A stretch of DNA of 11,127 nt. Source: Chloroflexota bacterium. Lineage in GTDB: Bacteria; Chloroflexota; Anaerolineae; Anaerolineales; Villigracilaceae. A model generated the notes under the pieces. That model made no database searches. It saw nothing but the letters and a program-made list of their open reading frames with translations, and had not been told where the DNA came from. Each line of letters opens with the position of its first letter. Positions within the stretch are counted from its first letter, which is position 1. Shown here in pieces: positions 1 through 7,037 of this stretch. A program made the position numbers and the translations under genes. The DNA lies in contig JAJYOH010000144.1 of assembly GCA_021796315.1 (NCBI GenBank), positions 1 to 11,127 of the forward strand, in the 5' to 3' direction.

Positions 1-1
1 T

Positions 2-367
2 GCCCTCGTCTCCTGGATGCTGTATGCCACGAGCACAGATCCGGCAACGCGAAAACTCGAATCCCCTTATGGTTTCGCGTTGAGCCAGCTTTCAGAAAGC
101 CCGGACGAAGGCCCGAACGAAAACTTCGACAAGCTGGCCGCTCTGCCTCCACGCGCATTGGTCGGGATGTTGAGCGGAACGAATCCCGACAATCCTAACT
201 TTTGGTTATTCAACAACCTGATGATGGACGAGATGTACACCGGCAATTGGAATCACACACCGCGCTACCATGCACTGCTTCCGATCCTGCTTGGCGGGAA
301 GGCTGTGAAATACATGCGCAAAGTTGAAACGATTCGGATTCGGGAAACGGTTCGCTACGGAGGTTGA
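2..367 (+). CDS. C-terminal part of an unrecognised protein (5' end outside the window)
   Basis: The reading frame is open from the first complete codon at position 2, and the next in-frame stop is TGA at 365-367, so this is probably the tail of a longer gene. A Met codon at 17 has no Shine-Dalgarno sequence before it and is unlikely to be the start. The visible 121 residues are soluble-looking, with a Trp-rich and Asn-rich middle (NPNFWLFNNLMMDEMY) and a basic, arginine-rich C-terminus ending in RYGG. There are no membrane segments and no motif I recognise. A GGAGG sequence at 359-363 lies inside the last codons and could serve the next reading frame. Function unknown. The call that it is coding rests on an open frame and natural codon use. 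Confidence 0.6.
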   Translation, partial: ALVSWMLYATSTDPATRKLESPYGFALSQLSESPDEGPNENFDKLAALPPRALVGMLSGTNPDNPNFWLFNNLMMDEMYTGNWNHTPRYHALLPILLGGKAVKYMRKVETIRIRETVRYGG

Positions 368-368
368 T

Positions 369-479
369 GTGACTCTTTTGACCCATCGTATCGCCGCGTT
401 CAGCGCAACAAACCGTATTTTGATAAACTCCGGCGTCAGCTGGAAGAAACAGGCAATGGTTCTGTATTCCGAACCATAA
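369..479 (+). CDS. Possible 36-residue small ORF or leader peptide
   Basis: A GTG at 369-371 stands 5 bases after a perfect GGAGG (359-363) and 1 base after the stop of the preceding gene, an arrangement typical of translational coupling. The frame runs to TAA at 477-479 and encodes 36 residues (VTLLTHRIAAFSATNRILIN...), with no recognisable domain. The stop lies just before the AAAGGAG that serves the next gene (start 490), so ribosomes finishing here would be delivered to that start. It could be a coupling leader, a small protein, or simply the decayed end of the upstream gene. The strong ribosome-binding site is the main support. Confidence 0.3.
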   Translation: MTLLTHRIAAFSATNRILINSGVSWKKQAMVLYSEP

Positions 480-489
480 AGGAGTTGCA

Positions 490-1842
490 ATGTTGAAACA
501 AAACTGGACGGGGGATGATCTTGACAAACTGCTGACCAACCCGGCCTACGCCGGGATCGGAAAATATTCGCGTGTGTATTCAGACCGTCTTTGGATCCAG
601 AACGCGGATTACAGCCTCCAGCCCGATAAGCTGGGCGCAGGCTTTTGGGACAAAGTGCAGGAGAACGTGATTAGTTATCTCCACCTGCCAAAGAATCAGG
701 CGGCAGCCCTGTGCGCGAAAACCCGCGCACAGTACGACGCCGCGCAGAACCAGGACGAACGTTACGCTGCGCTGACAGGGATTGCTGGCGGACTTGCGGG
801 CGGAGGCGGCATGAAGACCTTCGAGATTGTTTTGCTCTGCTTGTTTGTCGCGGTAATCCTGACCTATGTCGGCTTCAACGTCAACCAGATCATGTCCCTG
901 TACACATTCCAACGCGAGAATTTCCGACTGAAGAACGCCGCACCAGATACAAAAGCGAGTACCAGTCCTGCGGTCTCGGACGATTTTTCAGATACTCTAA
1001 GTACAGGAACGAGTACCAGTACTCCAAGTGCAGGAACGAGTACCAGTACTCCAAGTGCAGGAACGAGTACCAGTACTCCAGGTACAGGAACGAGTACCAG
1101 TGGTCTGTCCCCGGCATTTTGGGACTTCACGTTCATCAATGGCGCGGGCAAAATTTCGCATGATAGTTTTTTTCACGCGGCGGGGTACAGCGTGCAGGAT
1201 CATGCGCTGGTCATCACGCACACAAACGACCCGGACTTCGATCACGAGAACTCGAACGTATGGAGCGCTCCTGCGGCAGGTCAGTACAACAACGTCACGC
1301 TGATCGGCGCCAGCGGTTTCCTGCCGCGTCCCGGCGTGGACATCGTTGCGCGTTTCGGGATGAAAGCCGGGGACCCGTTCTATGGATCGGCGGGCGTGAT
1401 CTTCCAACCGGTCGGAACGATCGGCAAAGACGGCGCGTTTGTCAAGCCGTTCGATCAGGCGGGTATCGCGGTGATTGGACCTGAGTCATCCATGCGAGGT
1501 TACTACGGCGGCGTGTTTGCCTACACCGCGCTGGATTGGGTTCCTGGGGACATCAAACATTTGTTGGCTCTGGATCATGCCTGGCACGATTACGAGATTC
1601 GATTGCGCTGGGATTCGGCAGCGCAATGGACGGAGATCGTTTCGGTGGATGGAACGAAATCGGCTGAGATCGCGATCCCGCCTCTGGGACCCGTGCAAAT
1701 TCAAGTCTGGTCGGATAACTATCTCATCGCCCTGCCTTCCCGCCGCTGGTGGGAGGTCTTCCCGACGGCCAGACTTGGTTTTCAAAACGGCGGCGACAAA
1801 ACGTTTTACCTGCGCAGTATTCAAGTCGGAGAAATTCAATGA
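490..1842 (+). CDS. Membrane-anchored protein: NPAYAGIG domain, TM helix, Ser/Thr repeat linker, beta-rich extracellular domain
   Basis: The ATG at 490 follows GGAG at 481-484. The 450-residue product has four parts. Residues 1-107 match the whole 105-residue protein encoded at 4843-5160 (shared NPxYxGIG, LWxxNA, GAxFW, NVIxxLxLP, YDAA). A single hydrophobic segment covers about 111-131. A Ser/Thr/Gly/Pro linker of about 40 residues is encoded by four tandem 27-bp repeats (993-1100). The remaining 240 residues alternate aromatic and polar residues with little helix and end in YEIRLRW, LGFQNGG and FYLRSIQVGEI, which suggests a concanavalin A-like jelly roll (inference from pattern only). The C-terminal part should face outside the cell. 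An in-frame ATG at 811 with its own GGAGG at 802-806 may be the true start of the membrane protein, so this may be two genes fused by loss of a stop codon. It lies 43 bases before the sensor kinase gene. Confidence 0.8.
   Translation: MLKQNWTGDDLDKLLTNPAYAGIGKYSRVYSDRLWIQNADYSLQPDKLGAGFWDKVQENVISYLHLPKNQAAALCAKTRAQYDAAQNQDERYAALTGIAGGLAGGGGMKTFEIVLLCLFVAVILTYVGFNVNQIMSLYTFQRENFRLKNAAPDTKASTSPAVSDDFSDTLSTGTSTSTPSAGTSTSTPSAGTSTSTPGTGTSTSGLSPAFWDFTFINGAGKISHDSFFHAAGYSVQDHALVITHTNDPDFDHENSNVWSAPAAGQYNNVTLIGASGFLPRPGVDIVARFGMKAGDPFYGSAGVIFQPVGTIGKDGAFVKPFDQAGIAVIGPESSMRGYYGGVFAYTALDWVPGDIKHLLALDHAWHDYEIRLRWDSAAQWTEIVSVDGTKSAEIAIPPLGPVQIQVWSDNYLIALPSRRWWEVFPTARLGFQNGGDKTFYLRSIQVGEIQ
993..1100 (+). 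repeat. Four tandem copies of a 27-bp hairpin repeat, in frame inside a CDS
   Basis: Units are 993-1019, 1020-1046, 1047-1073 and 1074-1100. Units 2 and 3 are identical; units 1 and 4 differ at a few bases. Each starts TACTC and contains GAGTACCAG, so GTACTC and GAGTAC can pair across each unit and also across unit junctions. The array is read as repeated TSTSTPSAG. A degraded partial copy (GATAC...GCGAGTACCAGT) is visible upstream at 946-966. Related copies occur at 9024-9050, 10052-10078 and 10286-10339. Confidence 0.95.
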
Positions 1843-1851
1843 TGGTTCAAA

Positions 1852-1885
1852 GAACAAAACCACATGTAGTTCGGAGAACAAAACC

Positions 1886-1888
<3 letters not shown>
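1852..1888 (+). repeat. Short direct repeat around the kinase ribosome-binding site
   Basis: GAACAAAACCA occurs at 1852-1862 and again at 1876-1886. The first copy leads to ATG-TAG (a one-codon ORF), the second to the ATG of the histidine kinase. GGAG at 1873-1876 is the likely Shine-Dalgarno sequence. This looks like a small local duplication in the 43-base gap between two genes. Confidence 0.6.
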
Positions 1889-3399
<1,511 letters not shown>

Positions 3400-3403
<4 letters not shown>

Positions 3404-3768
3404 GAAAAACGATCATGGTAGTTGAAGACGACCCATCCCTGGCGGAGATATTCACTGTCTACCTCCTCAGAGCCGGGTATATGGTCGTCGAAGTTCACAC
3501 GGGAACGGAGGCATTTCGCCGTTTGATCTACCAGAAGGAAACGCCGGATGCGATCCTGCTCGACATGCACCTGCCTGGCCGGTCCGGGGACGAAATATAC
3601 GGGGTGTTATCCCAGCGCGGCCTGGCCTGGCGCGTTGTGATTTGCAGCGCGGACGTTCTGTTGATCAATAGGTATCGCGGCCAGGGAGCGACCGCGATCA
3701 CAAAGCCGGTGCGGTTGGAAGAACTCGGCATATTGATCTCGACCATTGTAGGAGGCGCAGAGCTATGA
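3400..3768 (+). CDS. Single-domain response regulator (receiver only), first of two
   Basis: The protein has 122 residues and consists of a CheY-like receiver domain and nothing else. The acidic pair is Asp10-Asp11 (VVEDDPSLAE), the phosphorylation site is Asp55 (ILLDMHLPG), the switch Ser is in VVICSAD, and the conserved Lys-Pro is in AITKPVRLEE. All catalytic residues are present. It starts inside the stop codon of the histidine kinase (ATGA), so the two are translationally coupled, and its own stop overlaps the next gene in the same way. With no output domain it should act through protein contacts or as a relay component. The assignment to the receiver family is firm; the downstream target is not visible. 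Confidence 0.93.
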
Positions 3769-4154
3769 AATCGCAGGCGGTTCGGAATGCAAAACCACAG
3801 GTCGTGATGATCGTGGAAGACGACGTTGACATGAGTGAGTTGATGCGTACCATTCTGAGCGGGATGCAGATACAGACCGAGCAGTTTTACGATGGGACTT
3901 CTGCCATCCATCGACTGACAGATTCAAGCCGGGATAAACCCAGCCTGGTGATCCTCGACCTCCACCTGCCAGGCAAAAGCGGACGGGATGTCTTCGGAGT
4001 CATCCGCGAACTGCATATTCTGGTGGCTGTTGTGACGGCAGACACACTGGCGGCGCAGGATTTTATTGTTGACGCAGATGCGGTCTTTACCAAGCCGTGG
4101 AACACGACCGAGTTCATCGTCAAACTTACAAGTTTAATTGCCCAGGAAGAATAA
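3765..4154 (+). CDS. Single-domain response regulator (receiver only), second of two
   Basis: The protein has 129 residues with a short N-terminal extension before the receiver domain. The acidic pair is Asp19-Asp20 (MIVEDDVDMSE), the phospho-acceptor is Asp65 (VILDLHLPGKSG), the switch Thr is in VAVVTADT, and the Lys-Pro is in FTKPWNTTEF. It shares the LPG(R/K)SG motif and general style with the first receiver, so the pair probably arose by duplication, though it is much diverged. It overlaps the first receiver by ATGA at 3765-3768. It also lacks a DNA-binding or enzymatic output, so the operon has a kinase and two receivers but no obvious transcription factor. Confidence 0.93.
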   Translation: MKSQAVRNAKPQVVMIVEDDVDMSELMRTILSGMQIQTEQFYDGTSAIHRLTDSSRDKPSLVILDLHLPGKSGRDVFGVIRELHILVAVVTADTLAAQDFIVDADAVFTKPWNTTEFIVKLTSLIAQEE

Positions 4155-4165
4155 AAAGGAAACGG

Positions 4166-4597
4166 ATGACTCTCCCACATTATTCCCCATATGCAATTGC
4201 GCGTTTTGACGGTTTTGTGATCTTTGGGGATATACAGGCGGGCATGATGAAAACAGGAATCACGCGGTCGCCCATTGTGAAATTCAGTGTGGTGGCCGGA
4301 TATCAGAAACATCCGGTGTACGCGTTGGATCGTCTGGCCCTTATTGCGTACTCGTACTGCCAGGCGGCTAAGAGCGCCGGGATCGGTGAAACATCCCTTC
4401 AAGCCAGCATCACAGCATCATGGGTTTCCACCGAGCAATTCTCGAATATTGTTGCCACACACATCGAATGGCACACCGCGATGACCATACGACCCGCGTC
4501 CCAACAGATACTGAACAATCTGATTGAGTCTCAAAACGGGAAGTGGCCGATGACAGAAATAACCCTGCCCGGACAACGGCCTAACGGCCATGCGTGA
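4166..4597 (+). CDS. Unknown 143-residue protein at the end of the two-component operon
   Basis: The ATG at 4166 follows AAGGA (4156-4160) and lies 11 bases after the second receiver stop, so it is probably co-transcribed; the open frame extends upstream into the receiver gene, but no better start is seen. The product begins MTLPHYSPYAIARFDGF and has mixed hydrophobic character without a clear membrane helix, signal peptide or known motif. A short stretch HIEWHTAMTIRP and the Tyr-rich middle (LALIAYSYCQAAKSAG) suggest a small globular fold. Its place after a kinase and two receivers makes it a candidate partner or effector of the pathway, but this is inference from position only. Confidence 0.7.
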   Translation: MTLPHYSPYAIARFDGFVIFGDIQAGMMKTGITRSPIVKFSVVAGYQKHPVYALDRLALIAYSYCQAAKSAGIGETSLQASITASWVSTEQFSNIVATHIEWHTAMTIRPASQQILNNLIESQNGKWPMTEITLPGQRPNGHA

Positions 4598-4598
4598 G

Positions 4599-4816
4599 GC
4601 ATACCTGCCAGGCGTGGCTTACCGCCACACGCCCCCATCACTTCAGCATACCTGCCTCGGGTGAGAGCGTGGGCGGATACAGCCTGACGCAGGGCGGTAT
4701 AGCCGCCGCTGCAATGCGCGTCCAGGACCGAGCCTGCTGGCTTGGTGAATGCTGAAGCATCGCTGTTTGCGGCGATGCCCACCGGTGTGTAACATCAGCC
4801 TGGCCTTCCGGCCAGG
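4599..4816 (+). ncRNA. Candidate structured RNA or 5' leader with several perfect stems
   Basis: The 245-base gap before the gene at 4843 contains more pairing than expected for spacer DNA. CTTCAGCAT (4641-4649) is the exact reverse complement of 4749-4757. Inside it is a hairpin with stem 4689-4697 / 4703-4712 (one bulged G). GCATCGC (4757-4763) pairs perfectly with 4772-4778. CCTGGCC (4799-4805) pairs with 4810-4816 around a TTCC tetraloop, 14 bases before the AGGA of the next gene. GCATACCTGCC is directly repeated at 4599-4609 and 4646-4656. No U-run follows the last hairpin, so a leader of the downstream gene is more likely than a terminator. It matches no RNA class I recognise. Confidence 0.45.
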
Positions 4817-4842
4817 ACACTCAAACAAAAAGGAATCGAAGC

Positions 4843-5160
4843 ATGAAAAAGAATTTTACAGAACGTGATATTCAACTTATGATCTCCAATCCCATCTATA
4901 CCGGGATTGGACCATATCAACAAATCATCGCGGATGACTTGTGGGTAGACAATGCGCTGAAGGCGATTCAGGGGCGCGGTGCAAATTTTTGGATTGATAT
5001 TCAAACCAACGTTATCAATAGCCTGGGCCTGCCCGAGGAGAAAGCATTGGACATCTGCATGAATGTTCAAAAGCTTTACGATGCAGCGCTGGACGACGAA
5101 GCGCATAAAGACGTTCTGAATAGGTTACTGTTTCTTTTGCGGGAGGCGCTGAAACAATGA
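4843..5160 (+). CDS. Small NPxYxGIG protein, paralog of the first 107 residues of the protein at 490
   Basis: The ATG at 4843 has AGGA at 4831-4834. The 105-residue product aligns end to end with the N-terminal domain of the large protein at 490-1842: both have NPxYxGIGxY, DxLWxxNA, GAxFW, a Gln-rich NVIxxLxLP segment and YDAA. The NPIYTG motif recalls the end of the Recombinase domain of large serine recombinases, where an NPxYxG motif is common; the rest of the domain is not recognisable, so the link is tentative. The protein is acidic and helical at the C-terminus (LLFLLREALKQ). Its stop overlaps an ATG (ATGA at 5157-5160), beginning the chain of overlapping small genes that follows. Confidence 0.8.
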   Translation: MKKNFTERDIQLMISNPIYTGIGPYQQIIADDLWVDNALKAIQGRGANFWIDIQTNVINSLGLPEEKALDICMNVQKLYDAALDDEAHKDVLNRLLFLLREALKQ

Positions 5161-5180
5161 ATCGACTGCCTTATCCTTAA
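5157..5180 (+). pseudogene. Seven-codon remnant repeating the start of the recombinase-domain gene
   Basis: The ATG at 5157 overlaps the previous stop and encodes MNRLPYP before TAA at 5178. The 17 bases at 5163-5179 match 5426-5442, in the start of the recombinase-domain gene (MKKRLPYPYR), with one difference, and weaker similarity continues downstream. Both copies follow an ATGA overlap. The likely history is a duplicated gene start left behind when the zinc-ribbon gene came to lie between the two. Confidence 0.4.
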
Positions 5181-5204
5181 GGAATTGGAAAGAGAGGTTA
5201 AAGC

Positions 5205-5420
5205 ATGCCTATCCGCGTGGTGTATCACCCGCAAAAGTATATAAAGCCAAAACCGAATTGCCCGCATTGTCATAATGGGTTTTTGGAAGTGCGTGAGTAT
5301 GTTGAAGTCGCAACAGACACGCGCGATGAAGAACGCTCATGGGTTAGGCATTGTCCTCGCTGTGAATGGATTATCAGATGGGATTGGACCATGTCCACAC
5401 GGGATGTGTCGAAGCCATGA
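5205..5420 (+). CDS. Small zinc-ribbon protein
   Basis: The ATG at 5205 follows AGAGAGG (5191-5197). The 71-residue product has two CxxC knuckles, Cys19-Pro-His-Cys22 and Cys50-Pro-Arg-Cys53, separated by 27 residues with a beta-like, charged middle. This is the pattern of a zinc ribbon that binds nucleic acid or protein. The C-terminus is Trp-rich (WIIRWDWTM). It overlaps the next gene by ATGA at 5417-5420, so both are translated together. Zinc ribbons accompany the DNA-binding half of large serine recombinases, and the next protein carries that half; whether this ribbon derives from a recombinase cannot be told from the sequence alone. Confidence 0.8.
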   Translation: MPIRVVYHPQKYIKPKPNCPHCHNGFLEVREYVEVATDTRDEERSWVRHCPRCEWIIRWDWTMSTRDVSKP

Positions 5421-5800
5421 AAAAACGACTGCCTTACCCTTATCGAATGGAGCAGGGGAGAGTCGTGCTCGGGTTCAGGGAACGAAAGGCGATCCGCGCT
5501 GCGTTCGAGGTCTTGCGCGTGCTGGGCGGCTACAAGGAGGCAGCGCGCGTATTCAATGTGCAGGGCTTTGAAACTTATCATGGCGCGAAATGGACAACGC
5601 AATCAGCGCGTGCGTTTTGCCAAAACCCTATCCACGCGGGCTATCTGAGCAGGAATGGGTGGGTGTGCAGGAAAGATTTTCCTGATCCGCCGGTTAAGCT
5701 CGAAGAATTTCTGGATGCGAATCCCGCGCTCCAGTTTGGAGGTATCCAATGGGAACAAAAAGAGACATCTTCGACGAGATGTTCGATCACCCAGAGTTGA
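5417..5800 (+). CDS. Standalone serine-recombinase DNA-binding (Recombinase) domain, no catalytic domain
   Basis: The ATG at 5417 overlaps the zinc-ribbon stop. The 127-residue product has the order typical of the Recombinase domain of large serine recombinases: RLPYPYR near the start, a GRVV strand, a helical segment with AIRAAFEVL, then YKEAARVFNVQGFETYHGAKWT (read here as two pieces around residue 60), and QNPIHAGYL. In intact enzymes this follows a resolvase-type catalytic domain with the nucleophilic serine; here nothing upstream encodes one, and the gene has its own start. It may be a DNA-binding accessory protein, a recombination directionality or repressor-like factor, or a relic. The last 52 bases overlap the next gene in another frame. 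Confidence 0.75.
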   Translation: MKKRLPYPYRMEQGRVVLGFRERKAIRAAFEVLRVLGGYKEAARVFNVQGFETYHGAKWTTQSARAFCQNPIHAGYLSRNGWVCRKDFPDPPVKLEEFLDANPALQFGGIQWEQKETSSTRCSITQS

Positions 5801-5922
5801 CTCTGAAGCAGGCAGACCGCAAACTCCGCATCGAGCGATGGAAACAACGAATGCCTGCGATCCTGATCGTCACAGGTGTTATTGTTGCGCTCGTCCTGTT
5901 CTGGCTTCGCTTTCGCGTGTGA
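5749..5922 (+). CDS. 57-residue single-span membrane protein
   Basis: The ATG at 5749 has a strong GGAGG at 5738-5742 with 6-base spacing, although it starts inside the previous gene. The product begins MGTKRDIFDEMFDHPELTL, has a basic amphipathic helix (residues about 20-34), and then one hydrophobic helix (MPAILIVTGVIVALVLFWL) ending in RFRV. The predicted layout is a cytoplasmic N-terminal part with a C-terminal membrane anchor. It is short enough to be overlooked by length cut-offs. Its stop overlaps the GTG of the next gene (GTGA at 5919-5922). No family recognised. Confidence 0.65.
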   Translation: MGTKRDIFDEMFDHPELTLKQADRKLRIERWKQRMPAILIVTGVIVALVLFWLRFRV

Positions 5923-6173
5923 TCGTCCTGCACCGTATTGATCCTGCGAAGCGTGTGTACCGATGGTACTCCGTACACACGCAGGAGTCGCTGCTCGAAC
6001 CCTGCGCAGTGATCTGCGCGTGGGGGAGTTTGCGGACAGACTACGCGCGCTTCCGGCTGATCGCCTGCAAAGATTGTGCGGAGGCTGATGAGCTTGTTGA
6101 GAAGATTGTGGCGCGCAAGTTGAAGCGAGGTTACCATGTTGCGGAGGAAGAATGGATTTCAAACTATTGTTGA
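5919..6173 (+). CDS. Standalone WGR-like domain protein
   Basis: The GTG at 5919 overlaps the previous stop (GTGA), which decides the start over the longer open frame upstream that lies across two other genes. The 84-residue product has the WGR layout: an N-terminal VLHRIDPAKRVYRWYSV strand pair, a central CAWGSLRT (Trp35-Gly36-Ser37 where WGR has Arg), a YARFRL strand, then an AxxAxxxxxxxxxxKLKRGYHV helix and end. WGR domains are known from poly(ADP-ribose) polymerases, where they bind DNA ends, and from small bacterial proteins of unknown role. Four cysteines (29, 33, 50, 53) are unusual for the family. The family call rests on pattern, not on a search. Confidence 0.6.
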   Translation: MIVLHRIDPAKRVYRWYSVHTQESLLEPCAVICAWGSLRTDYARFRLIACKDCAEADELVEKIVARKLKRGYHVAEEEWISNYC

Positions 6174-6649
6174 TTATTTTTGTTGTGGTATGCGGCGCGC
6201 TGTTTGTGCTTATGAGCCTGAAAGTACAAACGCGAAGCGTTTTGACAGACAAGATCGTCCACAAAATAATCGATAAATACATAGAACAAAGAAAGATGCC
6301 TACTGAAGAATTAGAGAAAGAATTAGAGAAAGATTTAGAGAAAGATGTGGAGGAATTGTATGCGTCAACCGGACTGAATTATGACGATATTTTGAGACTC
6401 CTGAGGGAAGACATGCGTTCTCTAACTTTCGATGACTGCGTTCGCCTTGCTCCGTGGCTACGACAATCTGTAGTCGCAACGCTGCGCGACGCTGGGTTGC
6501 TGCCGCACCTTGGCGAAAACGATATTACGGGGAACGATTTACGTTATCTCTTGGAGCGATCAGACGAAGATCTAACGCGGGCGATCAGGAGCTATATTGG
6601 CGTCAAGCGATGGGATGAACTCAAAGAAAAAATACGAAAAGTTCCTTGA
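6152..6649 (+). CDS. Membrane-anchored protein with a charged coiled coil, unknown function
   Basis: The ATG at 6152 follows GGAGGA (6143-6148), overlapping the end of the WGR-like gene by 22 bases. The 165-residue product starts with a hydrophobic segment (LLLIIFVVVCGALFVLMSL, residues 4-22), then a helical region with EELEKELEKDLEKDVEEL that should form a coiled coil and is encoded by 12-bp tandem repeats. The last 100 residues are helical and rich in acidic and Arg residues, with a repeated LRxxxxSL / LRYLLERSDEDL style that resembles death-like or effector-associated helical bundles only in general character. Base composition is lower in GC than its neighbours in the first half. Function unknown. 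Confidence 0.75.
   Translation: MDFKLLLIIFVVVCGALFVLMSLKVQTRSVLTDKIVHKIIDKYIEQRKMPTEELEKELEKDLEKDVEELYASTGLNYDDILRLLREDMRSLTFDDCVRLAPWLRQSVVATLRDAGLLPHLGENDITGNDLRYLLERSDEDLTRAIRSYIGVKRWDELKEKIRKVP
6308..6355 (+). repeat. Four 12-bp tandem repeats coding for a coiled coil
   Basis: GAATTAGAGAAA at 6308-6319 is repeated exactly at 6320-6331, with two changes at 6332-6343 and four in a degenerate fourth unit at 6344-6355. Each unit encodes E-L-E-K or a close variant, so the repeat lengthens the coiled coil four residues at a time. Confidence 0.85.
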
Positions 6650-6673
6650 CCCCAGCCTGAATGCTCGTATAAT
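6646..6673 (+). promoter_or_regulatory. Sigma-70-type promoter at the end of the preceding gene
   Basis: TTGACC (6646-6651) and TATAAT (6668-6673) are separated by 16 bases. The -35 element overlaps the stop codon of the gene ending at 6649. Transcription would start near 6680, 95 bases before the antitoxin ATG. A weak hairpin (GGATG 6694-6698 / CATCC 6706-6710) followed by a T-run at 6718-6722 lies in between and could end or attenuate the transcript. Confidence 0.5.
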
Positions 6674-6731
6674 TGGGAATGAAAGACTCGTCTGGATGCC
6701 CCCCTCATCCCGGCGGGTTTTTCGTTTTTAG

Positions 6732-6763
6732 TGGTATAATCCTTGTATAGCAAGCACTATACA
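6732..6763 (+). promoter_or_regulatory. Extended -10 promoter and palindromic operator of the toxin-antitoxin operon
   Basis: TGG-TATAAT (TATAAT at 6735-6740) is an extended -10 element, with no good -35. It is followed at once by a perfect inverted repeat, TGTATAG (6744-6750) and CTATACA (6757-6763) with a 6-base centre, covering the expected transcription start. The Shine-Dalgarno AGGAAGGAG follows. Antitoxins of the RelB/DinJ type repress their own promoters through such palindromes, so this is the likely operator. Confidence 0.7.
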
Positions 6764-6776
6764 GGAAGGAGTCTTT

Positions 6777-7037
6777 ATGACCAGGACGAAACAAGTCAAT
6801 CTTCGCATCGAGGCCGACCTCAAGCGTCGGACGGAGATCATTTTGGACAAGCTGGGGCTTACGACTACGCAGGCTGTTACCTTGTTCTTCAAGCAGATCA
6901 ACCTGCGTAAAGGGCTGCCGTTCGATGTCTCGATCCCGAATGTGGAAACCCGCCGTGCGATAGCGGATGCGCTGGCTGGAAAGAGCCTGCGCGGGGCAAA
7001 AGATGCGGATGCCCTTTTTGACGACCTGAAGCCATGA
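6777..7037 (+). CDS. dinJ: RelB/DinJ-family antitoxin
   Basis: The 86-residue protein is preceded by AGGAAGGAG. Residues 1-50 form a ribbon-helix-helix domain (KQVNLRIEADLKRRTEIILDKLG in two parts, then TTTQAVTLFFKQI), which dimerises and binds the operator. The segment GLPFD is characteristic of the family, and the C-terminus AKDADALFDDL closely matches the toxin-binding tail of E. coli DinJ as I remember it. Its stop overlaps the toxin start (ATGA at 7034-7037), the usual coupling that keeps antitoxin in excess. It should neutralise the YafQ-type RNase next to it and repress transcription from 6735. Confidence 0.93.
   Translation: MTRTKQVNLRIEADLKRRTEIILDKLGLTTTQAVTLFFKQINLRKGLPFDVSIPNVETRRAIADALAGKSLRGAKDADALFDDLKP

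Noticed and set aside
993..1100. CRISPR-like array
   Set aside because: The units are directly contiguous with no unique spacers, are translated in frame and recur singly elsewhere. This is a tandem repeat, not a CRISPR array.
711..1163. 150-codon open frame on the + strand with repeated NEYQYSK units
   Set aside because: It lies inside the CDS at 490-1842 in another frame, has no ribosome-binding site and owes its openness to the 27-bp repeats. It is interesting only because the same frame is used for real at 10286-10339.
4579..4585. Integron attC-like core GCCTAAC
   Set aside because: It fits RYYYAAC, but no GTTRRRY partner is found within the following 150 bases, and the stems downstream do not pair with it.
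5641..6282. 213-codon open frame on the - strand
   Set aside because: It spans four small + strand genes that each have good start signals and overlaps; the translated product has low-complexity Ser/Thr/Arg content and no domain.
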